Part shown: piece after piece, positions 52,516 to 63,882 of the stretch
Position numbering within the stretch: position 1 is the stretch's first letter
How the letters are laid out: the number at the start of each line of letters is the position of its first letter
Source of the DNA: Anodontia alba
Lineage: Eukaryota > Mollusca > Bivalvia > Lucinida > Lucinidae
Direction of reading: 5' to 3'
DNA length: 64,000 bases
Assembly (NCBI GenBank): GCA_964016985.1
Contig: OZ024828.1
Coordinates: forward strand, 1,093,501-1,157,500
Notes under the pieces: model-generated
Databases searched by the model: none
What the model was told of the DNA's origin: nothing
What the model saw: the letters and a program-made list of their open reading frames with translations, nothing else
Made by a program: the position numbers and the translations under genes

Positions 52516-54122
52516 GAAACGGTCCATTATACATTCAAAGGGATGTTATATAGAAATAGCTGCAACTACTACCATTTAAGCTTTTTTTTTTTAATAATAT
52601 GAATTTAATAGAAACTGCTTATATCTGTGTGTCCAAATTATCATCTTTTGCTTCAAACTCAGCCACAAACAAAAGTTCCTTTTTTTTCAGTGACCAGCAT
52701 TTATTTTAACCTGTCAGATGAAATAATGATAATTTAAAGCCTCTTCTTCAATCTCTAAAAGAATGTTGCCCTTCCGAGCTTTGTGTCAGAATGACAATAA
52801 AGTTAAAATGATTTGTGAATCTATAGATATGCTAAACAATCTGCTCTTTGATACACAAAATATTATATGAGTATGCAAAAAAGAAAGAAAATGTTTGATT
52901 GCATTGTCTTAGAAGGTATTTTAGGACGTAAAAAGGGCCCGTGTTTTTAAATACCCTGACTTTCTAACTAATTGAAATTCCCGGCCGCCGTGTCAATGCC
53001 CTCTCTTCTTATTGGCCCGGTCGCCGTGCCAATAGCCTCTGTTATCGGCTCGCTGTGACAAATCACGGAAAAGCTTACATTACTGTATATGCACGGAAAC
53101 ACGAAGCGTTTATGTAACCACTTATTTCAGTTGCACCTGGCAGTGGTTATTGGAGTAAGGCGAGCACGCCCCCGGCTGTTCGGGGAACTGCTTTGTAGTT
53201 ACGTTGGACGACCATTCAAACACGTATTATGGAAAGCACCATAGACTCTGATCAGCCGACGCGTTCTACGGCGACGGATTTGGATTTAAACCCTTTGCCA
53301 ATGTCCTTTTTTGACACTAGGAATTAATTGGAAGATAAGCTTACAGCTTATTTTTTTTTTTTTAGTCTGTTTTGACTTTTTTTTATTTTAATTCCAGGAA
53401 GCAAGGAATATGTTAACAGAATTACTCCATTAAGACAGAAACAGCAAAAATACAATGTATGTGTATAAGTTGGACAAGGTGTTGAAATGCTTGGAAAAAG
53501 AATGATTCTAAAAACATATATTTTTTTCTGATTCTGACTCCTTTCTTTAAACAAAAGAAGCGTGGCAGAAGTCGTTATCACAAATTAATTTAGATTTATT
53601 AGATGGAATGTTGTGGGCGAGAAAAAAAAAATGTTTATCTTTATTCAGAGAGATGTAATATTTCAACTAGTTACCACAGACTTGGTCGGATTGATAAGAA
53701 CCGGAAGCCTTGATAATACCCTATCGTGGGTCGTGGTTTAGTCATACTTGTGGTTAAATGAGTTATCAAAACATTAATAAGCCGCGCTCTAGGGAAATGG
53801 GTATTTTTTGACATTTGTGGACAGCGAAGGCCCTGATCAGACTGCGCATGCGTCACTTATAAAAGAAAGAAAAATATTTTTAATTTACTTCTGTTTCTTC
53901 AATCTTTCCTGGCGACAGTCAGAAAATCGCAAAACTATTTTTGAATAGCATTTTCGACTATTGTTGGATGCCAGTTTGTAATTTTAAATGACGTCACATA
54001 AGCCTAACGCTGATAACGTCACAAGGGAACGTTGACGTTATTCAATAGTTTGAAAATAGTTAATAATTACAACACTACAGAAATAAATATAGGAAACAAT
54101 AGCCTCAACACCCTATAAGAGC
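52516..54122. other. No gene recognised
   Basis: Long AT-rich stretch. GGCCGCCGTG(T/C)CAAT motifs occur twice near 52980-53035, and a GCGAAGGCCCTGATCAGACTGCGC-type fragment (as in the 66-bp palindromes) lies at about 53824-53850. No exon-like sequence with clear splice sites was found. Confidence 0.5.
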
Positions 54123-54217
54123 TAGCATTCTTTATAAATCTACAACGAGCCGTTATCGGCCCGTCAGCTACCATGACGGGCCGATATCGGCCCGCTATAG
54201 ATTTATGTAGAATGCTT
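54123..54217. repeat. AGCATTCTTTATAAATCTAC palindrome, copy 2
   Basis: Outer arms AGCATTCTTTATAAATCTAC and TAGATTTATGTAGAATGCT are kept. The inner GCCGTTATCGGCCCGTCAGC faces GACGGGCCGATATCGGCCCG. Confidence 0.92.
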
Positions 54218-54291
54218 ATTTGGTAGATTGTGTTTTGACGTCTCTGAATCAGACTATAATAAAAGTATTTGTAGAGCGTCAATGTATTCTA

Positions 54292-54569
54292 CATCACGAA
54301 AACATACCTATATAATTTTGACCCTCTTAAACCCCACTTTTATATAGTAAAACTGGGGTTTACAGGGGTATATATTATTTTTCTTCCTTCTGCTTAAAAC
54401 ATAGATTGTGGGCACTCGTTAGAACCGCCTCGTCGAGGCGGTTCTAACGAGTACCCACAATCTATGTTTTGAGCAGAAATTTGAAAAATATCAGAAATTT
54501 TTAGCTGAAAATTTTCATTTTTTGGTAGTAGAATTTTCAGTATATTTGAAAAGGCGTGTTTTCGTAATG
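54292..54569 (-). repeat. CATYACGAAAACACGCC MITE, copy 14
   Basis: This near-consensus copy has ends CATCACGAAAACATACCTAT and AGGCGTGTTTTCGTAATG, with a perfect GGCACTCGTTAGAACCGCC-type palindrome. Confidence 0.93.
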
Positions 54570-55354
54570 ACATTGTTCACTGATTCTGTTAGCAGACAAT
54601 GAATATCCAGATCAGACTGCACGCGTGCTCAGGCTGACATAGGCATTCGCTGTCTGCATCTATTATATCAGGCTGATGTCACTTCCGATCACGTGACTAA
54701 CAATGCACCACCTATCGGAGGTGAAAACTTGCATGTTCTACTACCATACCATGGAAAATCATAAAATAAAAATAATAAAAATAAATAAATAAATAAAAAA
54801 ATAAATAAATAAAACAACATTCGTTTTGATGCTTTACGTTTTATTGGTTAAACTCTAAATCCCTGAAATATTTGAAAATGTTTCTCGCAAATAATGAAGT
54901 TACAACAAAAACTTGCACAGTCGCCTATGATAATAACCGAAGCAGTCACCTCCACATCCAGACACTCCATTGCGACTCTATGACCGTTTATTGTGTCAGG
55001 AGACTATAGAGTTCCTTACCAATCTAACCGATCTCACGAAAATCCGAAGGTACATTTACCCATGCCGTGGCTCGTTTGATAAAATAATTACTATGAAATC
55101 GAAAATAAGTAAAGCGTGAGGAAAATATATCAAATGAAATCAAGGCTAGCCAATAAGTGCTCCACCAGATTATTTTGTAAACATTTTTTCTCGATGATTT
55201 AGGGTCCTTCAATCAAAGTTCTGTGTATATTCATCTGATACGTCAATCAATTTATTTTTTAATATTTTCACTTTTTCTTTATGCAGACTTCATTCGGTAC
55301 TTCTCATTTTTTTTTTCATCTGCATGAACAACCGCCACAGCACCCTATACCAGC
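54570..55354. other. No gene recognised
   Basis: A GATCAGACTGCACGCGTGC-type palindromic fragment lies at 54585-54665 and an (AAAT)n tract at about 54767-54813. The rest is unremarkable. Confidence 0.5.
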
Positions 55355-55450
55355 TAGCATTCTTTATAAATCTACAGCGGGCCGTTATCGGCCCGTCAGC
55401 TACCTTGACGGGCCGATATCGGCCCGCTATAGATTTATGTAGAATGCTTA
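55355..55450. repeat. AGCATTCTTTATAAATCTAC palindrome, copy 3
   Basis: It is nearly identical to copies 1 and 2 and also preceded by CACCCTATA(C/A). Copy 2 is preceded by the same CACCCTATAAGAG context, so the repeat unit extends left of the palindrome. Confidence 0.92.
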
Positions 55451-56628
55451 CTTGTTACATGTATACTAAAAGATACTGACTACGCGCAGAACAAGCTCAC
55501 GTTCGAATAAAAATGGGTCGCATAGTCAGAAAACGTACCTTACGAGTGTGCCGCTGGAACTTTGAATACACCCCCTATTCATATAATTTCCAGACTGACA
55601 AAACACCTATTCATATAATTTGCATGTAAAAGAATACCCTATTCAGGTAATAGAAGAATATTAGTAAACATTAGTAGAACTAAAACTGACAACTTACTTG
55701 GGAATTATATGCAAAACATTCTGCATTCTGCCTCTTGTTTTGATTCTGTATGTGATCAGGTAAGTTGTCTGCCAAAATTGGAAATCCATGGGCTATTGAT
55801 GCAATGCTGGTTTAGAAATGGGGGCTGTTGATATGATTTGGTGCTAATATTGATACCTTATCATATAATCTCAGGCTTGAAAAGTACACCTGTTCCAGCG
55901 GCACATCCCTGAACTGCTCCGTATAGGAAGTGACACCCCCAACTCCACGCATGAGGGAGTGTGCAAATATTGGTCAATGACACAAACGGATACTGCATTG
56001 CTGGAAACGTCCTTTGTTTGTTTTCATGACTGCATGCGTATAATGCCGAAAAAAGTCATACAGGAAATGTATACATTTGGTAGATTTTATGACATTGTGT
56101 TCAAGGGAGACAACTCTTTGTGATCTTGTTTGCGGTCATATGCAAAATCCTCTTCTGAAAAGGGATGTACTTTAAAAGGAAAGAATTTGGGAAAGATTCT
56201 TTTTTAACAGTTTTGTGAGTGTGTTCATTGCTCTCAAAGGTCATTCCTTTTAGAATCAGTTTGTCTCCCAAGCGTGTCTGCGTGTATGCATTCCCTTGAA
56301 CACTGCTTGAAGGAATAACAACATTCTTGGAATGAAAATACAGAACGACTAAGATTGAGCACATAGTGCGCCATACATTTGATTAAGTCACGTCTTGAGC
56401 CCTATTTGATCTATAGGTATTAAACATGTACTACAATTTTCATTTGCGACTAACACTGACGACATACTACTAAGATTGAAAACATTCAAAATGTAAATCA
56501 TTGTGACATATCTTTCACGGTCCAGACACAGTCTAGTGATTTTGCCTTACAAATTGAACATTACTTGACGGATTTCCACCATTCTTGGAATAATAGACCG
56601 ATGTATGACTAAGATAAACTGGAGTACA
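55451..56628. other. No gene recognised
   Basis: Near-tandem motifs CCTATTCATATAATTTCC, CCTATTCATATAATTTGC and CCCTATTCAGGTAAT lie at 55572-55650. Degraded GGAAAGAATTTGGG-type blocks lie at 56160-56290. No exon is recognised. Confidence 0.5.
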
Positions 56629-56908
56629 CCATGAAAACACGCCTATATAATTTTGACCCCCTTAAACCCCACTTTTATAAAGTAAAACTGAGGTTTACAG
56701 GGGTATACATTATTTTTTCTTATTTCTGCTCAAAAGTATAGATTGTGGGTACTCGTTAGAACCGCCTCGTCGAGGCGGTTCTAACGAGTACCCACAATCT
56801 ATGTTTTGAGCAGAAATTTGAAAAATATCAGAATTTTTTTAATCTGAAAATTTTCATTTTTTGGTGGTAAAATTTTCAGTATATTTGAATAGGCATGTTT
56901 TCGTAATG
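56629..56908 (-). repeat. CATYACGAAAACACGCC MITE, copy 15
   Basis: The left end is slightly changed (CCATGAAAACACGCCTAT) and the right end is GGCATGTTTTCGTAATG. The central palindrome is perfect (GGGTACTCGTTAGAACCGCC). Confidence 0.92.
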
Positions 56909-57399
56909 ATAAGATATGGCAACCGAATCCCCAGAATCACTGGACTACTGGGTAAGACTACTACAAGAACCCTACTACACAAGGCCTTGACACTACAAAA
57001 CACCTACTGTCGCCGGATATGGCTACAACAGAACCCATACAGCCACTGAAACTTGAGGTTAGGCCACTAGAAAACATCTACAGCCTTTGGACTTCCAGGT
57101 GGTTTTGATATAGAAAATAAAATAATAAGAAGAAACCATTTAAGACCTACAAAAACTGCTAATACATGCAGCGGAGTAGTCTCGCCTCCGAATGGTCTTA
57201 ACAGTGACCTTTTCAGAAGGGATTTGGTGCGCAGGAAAGCAAATAAGAAGCCATGAAAGTTGTCTCCTCTGTAAAATATGGCGATTTTCATAAAAAAAGA
57301 TATAGTAATAAAAAATAACCAGACACGCCTTCGGTTGGAAATGGGCGTGTCCAAAGAGTTGTGCAAAAAAGAGCCCAGCAGACAAGTATGGCAAAAAAT

Positions 57400-57870
57400 A
57401 CCATACAACGTCTCCCCTTATTTCACGATAGTGCAGATAATATTTCATTTCCTTTGGGATCATTGGGCCGATTGTGGTATCTTTGAAAATGGAGTTTTAC
57501 TCTTGTATACGCTAGAGGACGTAAGTAGTGTTGCAAACTTCATTACTGCTTATGAAGAGTCTCAATAAAACCGAGACTCCCATTTTCTAATCTGTAATGT
57601 GTTCCTTGTTTCCAAAGGCAATCTTTTTGACGTTTGTTTACTACTCTGCAGCTGGTGTTAGTGCCGTGTTGCGGCCGTAGAACGTCTCCGTCGTATTTCA
57701 CGATAGTGCAGATTATATTTCATTTCATTTGGGATCATTGGGTCTATTGTGGTATCTTTGAAAATGGAGTTCTGCTCATGTATACGCTAGAGGGCGTAAG
57801 CAGTGTTCCAAATCGCATTACTGCTCATGAAGAGGCACAATAAAACCGAGACTCCCATTTTCTTATTTGT
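57400..57870 (+). repeat. Tandem pair of a dispersed repeat (open in one frame)
   Basis: Two units (about 57417-57610 and 57697-57880) share TTTCACGATAGTGCAGAT, TTTGGGATCATTGGG, TGTGGTATCTTTGAAAATGG, GTATACGCTAGAGG and AACCGAGACTCCCATTTTC. Each is open for about 50 codons in one frame (motifs FTIVQIIFHF, GIFENGVLL, YTLE). I recognise no family, and a third copy at 35518 is noncoding, so a repeat is the safer call. Confidence 0.65.
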
Positions 57871-58376
57871 AATGTATTCGTTGCTCCCAAAGGTAATCTT
57901 TTTTATGTTTGTTCTTAAACCTGTACATTTTTGTCACTTAAGCAGAAAGGAAGTTACTTCGGAAAACATATATATCCGGTATATGAACCCCTTATTGGAA
58001 CGGGGCAACCCATATAGAAAGAATGGGATTCTAGAAGGCTGTGGAGATTTTTTTCTTCAAAAATACATGCAATCTTCATTAAGAAGGGAGTCATTGACCG
58101 GGACTTTGTGGAGCCAATTTTATTTCCTTCATGAGTAGGCCCGATTTGAGAATGAAATCAAATATTTTCAGGCCAGAGTGAACTCCACAAACACATAGTA
58201 TGCTTGGTAAACATTTAAGCAGCCGACAGTTTGAAATATTTTCCTACTTTTCACAGAAAAAAGGCTTTGACATTTCTTGCAAATTGTCTCCTAAGGCTAG
58301 TACGAAAGCACCAATTTCTTCATCTAATACTTACATTGTATGATCAACTCCCTACTTGATCCTATAATGTTTTATA
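57871..58376. other. No gene recognised
   Basis: A partial CAAATTGTCTCC-family fragment (AAAAGGCTTTGACATTTCTT then GCAAATTGTCTCCTAAGG) lies at about 58200-58297. Otherwise unremarkable. Confidence 0.5.
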
Positions 58377-58638
58377 CAGTCGACTCACGTTATGTCGAAG
58401 TCCCAAGGACTGTCTGAAGTACTTTGAGATATCCGACACATCAGACTTGCAGAATTAATGAACTAATAAATCAGACAACCACATCTAACAAATGATTATG
58501 TAATTTGACTCCTGAAATTTAAGATATATGTACTTTGTCACCTGTTCATGGATTTCCATGTTAAAACAGGGGCCAGATTTTTACTTCGAGATAAGAGATT
58601 ATTCGAGATGAGCAAAGCCGAGATAACGAGAGTCGACT
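58377..58638. repeat. CAGTCGACTC TIR element, second copy
   Basis: The left end CAGTCGACTCACGTTATGTC and right end GAGATAACGAGAGTCGAC are inverted and followed by TA. CTTCGAGATAAGAGATTATT matches the subterminal CTTATCTCGAA motif of the copy at 19756. Confidence 0.78.
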
Positions 58639-59541
58639 ATATTTACATTTACGATCAACTGTCTCATGTACATGTAAGCATGAAGGTGTCCTTGCGTATC
58701 CGGGGTTATGGACAATATAGCTACGTTGAGTGAAGTAACGTTCCGTTATTTGTTCCAAACAGAAAACCATCTGATCTGTAAGTTGAGACAACGTACCTTC
58801 GAACATGTGTGCCCAGCTAAGATTCATATCAGCCTGCGCATTTGCACAGTCTGATCAGAGTCTCCTTGGCCATATGAAGAAACTGTGCATCCTTGGCTAT
58901 CCAAAATGCGCCCAGTGAAGATTCTGATCAGACTGCGCGAATGCACAGGCTGATCTGAATCTTCGCTGTGCGCACATGTCAGAAGGTCGTTTTCTGACAT
59001 ACCGACTTATTTTGTTTACGATATACACTAAACAACACACTCCTTGGTGGTAACATTCTCCAGATCGCCGAAAGTAAAAGAAAACTGCCGATAACAGCAA
59101 AACAATAGCATTATTTTCATCAGTTTATCTGAAAGCAGGCATTGCTGGGTTGCGAAATATGATTCCTTTCTAGTCTTTATTACCGGAAAATATCGTAAAT
59201 CTCTGCATTGTTAAAAAGCCTAACGAAATAAAGCTATGCATTGATAAAACTTGGTAACGAAGGAATTAGAGACGCAAAAGTTTTCAGGTTTTAACCGACA
59301 TTTGTCGGACATCTTCGAGAACCTATCGTTTGCAAGAGTTTCGGCTTCGTGTTCTTACGGAAATACTCGGGTGGAGACCAACGATCGGCTTTGTACGTTA
59401 TTCTGTAGCAAGACAGTGAGTGTGCGCGTATTAATATTAAGTGGTAAAAATGTTCTGCCAACATTTCAGTTAAAAGGAAAAGTAGGATTTTCAGCGCAAA
59501 GTTTATCAGCGGTAAGACACACCCTTACATATTTTAAAATA
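58639..59541. other. No confirmed gene; GATCAG palindromes
   Basis: At 58785-58985, alternating GATCAGAGTCTC and GATCAGACTGCGCGAATGC arms form a composite palindrome. The 107-residue frame at 59251-59574 (motifs NRHLSDIFENLSFARVSAS, KTVSVRVLILSGKN) is the longest open stretch here, but no family or splice context supports it. Confidence 0.5.
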
Positions 59542-59822
59542 CATTACAAAAACACGCCCATTCAAATATATTGAAAATTTTACAACCAAAAATGGAACTG
59601 TTTCAGATAAAAAATTCTGATATTTCCCATATTTCTGCTCAAAACATAGGTTGTGGGTACTCGTTAGAACCGCCTCGATGAGGCGGTTCTAACGAGTACC
59701 CACAATCTATAATTTGTTTTAGCAAAATAAGAAAAATAATGTATACCCACGTAAACCCCAGTTTTACTATATAAAAGTGGGGTTTAAGGGGGTCAAATTT
59801 ATATAGGCGTGTTTTCGTGATG
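59542..59822 (+). repeat. CATYACGAAAACACGCC MITE, copy 16
   Basis: The ends are CATTACAAAAACACGCCCAT and AGGCGTGTTTTCGTGATG, and TA flanks both. The central palindrome GGGTACTCGTTAGAACCGCC is perfect. Confidence 0.92.
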
Positions 59823-60393
59823 TAATTATTTTTTTTATCAGTTATAATACTTTTTTTTTATAATGGCGACATTGTCATATAGAACTGTTATGATAACGCT
59901 GGTGTTAGTGTCGTGTGGCGGCCGTAAAACGTCTCCCAGTACTTCACTATAATGTAGTTTAAGCACATCATCACGTAATAAAATGGAATGGACTTTTTTT
60001 TTAAATTTCGGGAAAGTATGGTAAGGTGTTCAGATGTCCCAATACTATGGAAAAATACGGTACTCATTTCCTAGACCTACCAGTCGTACAGACCAAAAAG
60101 TGCTCTAAAGAACTACTTCAAAACAATATATTTTGTTGGAATATTTTAACTTATTTTCTCACACACTTCTCATATTTCTTCTTTGTAATATAATTGTAAC
60201 TAATGAGCTTCCAGATTAAAAAATGTATCCAGAGAATAACAAATCATATGAATCTTTTCGTAAGCCATTAAAGCAATGCATCAGTCACTACAGAACGCCG
60301 TTTGCCATGCTTTTACAATCAGTGATGGAAGACAACAGAAGTCATTCCCTTTTCCTGCCGAGTTTTCAGATAGACATATATGAGCAAACAGCC
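59823..60393. other. No confirmed gene
   Basis: At about 59897-59960 is GTTAGTGTCGTGTGGCGGCC then GTAAAACGTCTCCCAGTACT, the dispersed repeat also at 30770 and 57650. A 62-codon frame at 60223-60411 (MYPENNKSYESFRKPLKQ) has no family or splice support. Confidence 0.5.
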
Positions 60394-60507
60394 TACCCAG
60401 CAGACAGATGACGTTAATACAACGTCGCCTCAACGTCGATGCAACGTCATGACGTTGCATCGACTGGTTGAGCCGACGTTGCATAAACGTCATGTGCCCG
60501 CTGGGTA
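60394..60507. repeat. Palindrome with TACCCAGC ends and ACGTC repeats
   Basis: TACCCAGCAGACAGATGACG at the left faces CGTCATGTGCCCGCTGGGTA at the right. The middle has AACGTCGATGCAACGTCA and TGACGTTGCATCGACTGGTT. Length 114 bp. Confidence 0.9.
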
Positions 60508-60787
60508 GACTCAGATCCTCCTCAAAATGCGGTGTCTGATCGGGGTCTACACAGTTTGCCACTCACCCAGCAGTGTTAAGACACAGTAAAATGTATTCAA
60601 AGGAGCATTCTCTCCCCTGTCGGACAACCTAGAACAAAGAATAGACCTTGTTTCTGATGTCCTGAGGTGCTCTCAAATAGGCCCACACCCTGAAAACTCC
60701 TATGTACGCGATCCGCAGGATAGGGGTTAAGATATCTAAGGATTAAGGGATACATGCACTAAGGGGATAGTTCGCAGGAAATTCAGT
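60508..60787. other. No gene recognised
   Basis: A degraded TTAA-MITE core (GGGGTCTACACAGTTTGCCA) lies near 60541. Otherwise unremarkable. Confidence 0.45.
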
Positions 60788-61030
60788 TTAACCCTTAAAA
60801 CGCCAAGAAAACCTGCATATGAAAATGTCGTCTGTTTATGTCGTCTGCTGAATATTCTTGCAAACTTTTCAAACCTATTTTTGCATACAGGCATAGTGTG
60901 GACCCAGATCAGACTGTTCCTAGAGGAGCAGTCTGATCTGGGTCCACACTGTTTGCAGAAATGACTTTTAAAATCACAAGCAGATGACAAAGTAGACGAC
61001 AATTGTTGTGATTTGCAGTTTAATGGTTAA
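60788..61030. repeat. TTAA-bounded palindromic MITE (CCCTTAAAACGCC type)
   Basis: It begins TTAACCCTTAAAACGCC and ends AGTTTAATGGTTAA. The core is GACCCAGATCAGACTG with its complement around TTCCTAGAGGA, flanked by AGTGTGG and CCACACTGTTTGCAG. Confidence 0.8.
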
Positions 61031-61143
61031 AAGAATATGAGCTATCGTACGACAAAACGTACAATAAGACCTGTGTGACCAGCATAGACTCAGATCAGTC
61101 TGTACTGTACATCAACCCAGTATGGAAACGCTCTCGTTTATCC

Positions 61144-61422
61144 TATCACGAAAACACGCCTATATAAATTTGACCCCTTTAAACCCCACTTTTATATAGT
61201 AAAACTGGGGTTTATAAGGGTATACATTATTTTTCTTATTTCGCTTAAAAACATAGATTGTGGGTACCTGTTAGAACCGCCTCGGCGAGGCGGTTCTAAC
61301 GAGTACCCACAATCTATGTTTTTAGCAGAAATATGAAAAATATTAGAAGTTTTTATCTAAAAGAAATTCCATTTTTGGTTGTAAAATTTTCAATATATGT
61401 GAATAGGAGTGTTTTCCTAATG
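61144..61422 (-). repeat. CATYACGAAAACACGCC MITE, copy 17
   Basis: The ends are TATCACGAAAACACGCCTAT and AGGAGTGTTTTCCTAATG. The central GTTAGAACCGCCTCGGCGAG palindrome is intact. Confidence 0.92.
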
Positions 61423-61423
61423 C

Positions 61424-61556
61424 CCCTTTGGATAGCCTGGAGGCTGTAGAAGGCATATGCGATCAGCGAAGACTGATCAGACTGCGCGAATGCGCAGGCT
61501 GATCCGAGTCTTCTCTGGTCACACAAGTCTTATTGTAGGTTTTGCCGTGCGCCGGC
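61424..61556. repeat. AGCGAAGACTGATCAGACTG palindrome
   Basis: It starts CCCTTTGGATAGCCTGGAGG, then GATCAGCGAAGACTGATCAG, then GCGCAGGCTGATCCGAGTCT, and ends in TCTTATTGTAGGTTTTGCCG. The same order occurs inverted at 28615-28750, and the tail alone near 29010-29045. Confidence 0.7.
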
Positions 61557-62084
61557 TCTTTTATTTCAAATATCATCTGCTAATGTTTAAACCCTGCAAT
61601 TTAAAATTTAAGTCGTTTTCACTACAGCTCTGTGGGTATAATTGTATGGATTATCTTTACTGTACCTCTGTGGGTATAATTGTATGGATTATCTTATTGC
61701 GTTATTTTCTTAATTGACGTCTTCATCGCCAGAAACCTTATAGATAAATAATAGGGTCAGGCTGCCAAGAAAAGGTACCTGGTGACTTATCCCATCAACC
61801 AATAACCTCAACAAGTGATTATACCTTGTCGCAGCTCCTCGAGTGATCCCTTGATTTAGCGCAATCTTCGGGGACGTCCGAATTTGTTTGGGTTCTTTCG
61901 TTTTGTTTTGGTTCTTTCGTTTTGTTTTGGTTCTTTCGTGGCGCATACCATTTATCATGGTTGGGAAGTCAACAGAATTTCTCAGAGTATTTTTTTGTTT
62001 TGCTTTGTTTGTTTTTGTTGTTTACCATAGTCTTTTTCGGCCTTTAAGGGGAGCATTTCATATATTCTTTTTATGTTTTTGCAA
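61557..62084. other. No gene recognised
   Basis: A 40-bp direct repeat (TGTGGGTATAATTGTATGGA twice at 61631-61690) and a (TTCGTTTTGTTTTGGTTC)-type short tandem run at 61896-61940. Nothing coding is seen. Confidence 0.55.
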
Positions 62085-62272
62085 ATAAAATTGAGTTATC
62101 CCACCAGCAAAACCCCGGGCATTCACCTACATATCGAGATGATGGAAGGTTGATAATGAAAGGCTCTGTGCAATGAAGCACCGTACAGTCATGAGCTGAA
62201 GTCTGCCTCAAGCGGGATTCGAACCTGGGGCTTTGCGATCCAAGGTCAGGAACTTTAACCACTCCGTCACAC
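62085..62272 (-). mobile_element. tRNA-derived SINE
   Basis: On the - strand the head starts GTGTGACGGAGTGGTTAAAG and carries a perfect internal promoter B box (GGTTCGAATCC) about 45 nt later. The A box is TGGTTAAAG-like. The anticodon and acceptor regions no longer fold as a working tRNA (no matching 3' acceptor strand after the T arm), so this is a SINE head and not a tRNA gene. A body of about 120 bp follows (TCATGACTGTACGGTGCTTC, then GGTGAATGCCCGGGG) up to an A/T-rich tail. Confidence 0.8.
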
Positions 62273-63040
62273 AATGTATAGAGAGGACAAATTCCTGACT
62301 ACACTGCACGCATGCACACGCTTGAATTGTGGCTTTCCTGTTTAAATATCTTTAAGTAAATGTTTACACCTTCAAGGGAAATAATTCTGGCATGGCAATA
62401 TTTACCTCCCTTCATAAATAGAGCTAGTTTTAAAGAAAAGAATTTGCTCCCACAGGGAGCAAATTCTTTCCTCTAAAAGCAGCCCCCATTTCTTAAAGAA
62501 TTTATGCAATAGGGAAGCCAATTCCTGGCTCCGAAAATTGTCTCCCTTTGAAAATGACGCAAAATCCCTTTCAGGTCTATCCATCGGTGTAAAGTACTTT
62601 TCCTTGTCAACCGGCCCAAATCTACTTTAAGACATTATGATTATAAATGGGTATTATGAATTGACTTCATCGACAATATAGTGTATTGATTGCAAACGCA
62701 GCGCTGTAATTCTTCTTTTGTGATCCCTATCCTCAAACATCTTTCACTTGTAGTAATTGTGGTAATTTATCAGTAAGAAATCCATTTGAATTTCCATATA
62801 TGGAAACCCAGAAACAATTTGTTTCTAGACTCTCTGCAGGCAGGACAACCTAAAATATAGTTTGACCTTTTCTGTTCCTTTGTCCCCAGCCTGTAGGTCA
62901 ATAAGTACAGTGTTTTAGAATCTTACCTATGAAATAGCATCGTTTTGAAATGATGATATTCCTTTAAGCTTACAATGTGTTTATGTCGTAGACTAACCCA
63001 TTTCGGTGACCTTTAGATTTGTTCTCCCGACGTCAAATTT
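62273..63040. other. No gene recognised
   Basis: A GGGAGCAAATTCTTTCCTCT / GAAAGAATTTGCTCCC inverted pair lies at about 62428-62478, a member of the family scattered through 37590-38200. The rest is unremarkable. Confidence 0.5.
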
Positions 63041-63385
63041 AACCCTGTCATCCCTGCAGACAAAAAAAAAAAAAAAAAAAAAAAAACAACAAAAAAAACA
63101 AAAAAACAAAAAAAACAAAAAAAAACAAAAAAAAAAAAAAAAAACAACAAAAAAAAACAAAAAAAACAAAACAAAAAAAAACAAAAAAAAAAACAAAAAA
63201 AAAAACAGATACTAGAGCAAAAATGTAGATCCTGATGAGACGGCTCAAAACGAGCCGTCTCATCAGTATCTACACTGTTTGCTATTGTTGTTTGTGAGTT
63301 TTGAGAGAAATCCCTATTTGTTAAAGTGGATGTGTCCAAATTCAAAGAAGGGTCCACTTCAGAAACATGGGATGAGAGGGTTAAC
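63041..63385. repeat. TTAA-type element with a long A-rich expansion
   Basis: It begins TTAACCCTGTCATCCCTGCA and ends near GAGAGGGTTAA. It holds a GATGAGACGGCTCAAAACGA / CCGTCTCATCAGTATC palindrome with CACTGTTTGC. Between them, 63061-63206 is almost pure A with single C interruptions. Confidence 0.75.
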
Positions 63386-63822
63386 ATCTTCAAATGTCAA
63401 CCTTTAGGTTGATTTATTTTCTTCCCATTGTAACATTTATTGCGGGTCGCCCCGGTGAGCTACATATGAAGGAGTCATGCTAATCTCACATCCAATACGG
63501 GAATTATACCGAACTTCAGCGGAAGAAACTACCAAGACTATTGACATAGTAGTCGTGCATCTGATAATGAATAGAATAGAATGTTTTACTATCCAGTTAT
63601 GGCCTTTTTCGGTATACAATTGACGAGATCGTTTGATTCGATACCGTTTTCGCCTTCAAATGAAATTATGCTCCAGCAAGTACGAGAATTCATAAAGTCA
63701 TTTAAGGAGCAGCTTATAAAGGATTAGTGCGTCCAGTCCACTAAATACTGGAAGTGCCGGGTTTTATAACATTTCGACCGAGGTTTCAGTTGCAGTCTAA
63801 ATACCAGACATGCTTCCATTGA

Positions 63823-63824
<2 letters not shown>
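63386..63824. other. No gene recognised
   Basis: No coding, repeat or RNA structure is recognised. Confidence 0.45.

Positions 63825-63882
<58 letters not shown>
63825..63882 (+). repeat. (TAGA)n microsatellite
   Basis: About 14 tetranucleotide repeats, followed by a 45-bp near-duplication (GGTTTTCTGTTTTAAAAATG and GGTTTTCTATTTTAAAAATG). Confidence 0.97.

Noticed and set aside
59251..59574. 107-codon open frame
   Set aside because: No recognisable domain and no splice context; the end runs into MITE copy 16.
60223..60411. 62-codon open frame beginning MYPENNKSYESF
   Set aside because: Too short and unsupported; the end enters a palindromic element and the antisense frame is also repeat-derived.
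62187..62272. A functional tRNA gene on the - strand
   Set aside because: The B box is perfect, but the acceptor and anticodon stems do not close and the sequence continues into a SINE body.
63013..63393. Phe-rich and Lys-rich open frames
   Set aside because: They are translations of the A-rich expansion at 63061-63206.
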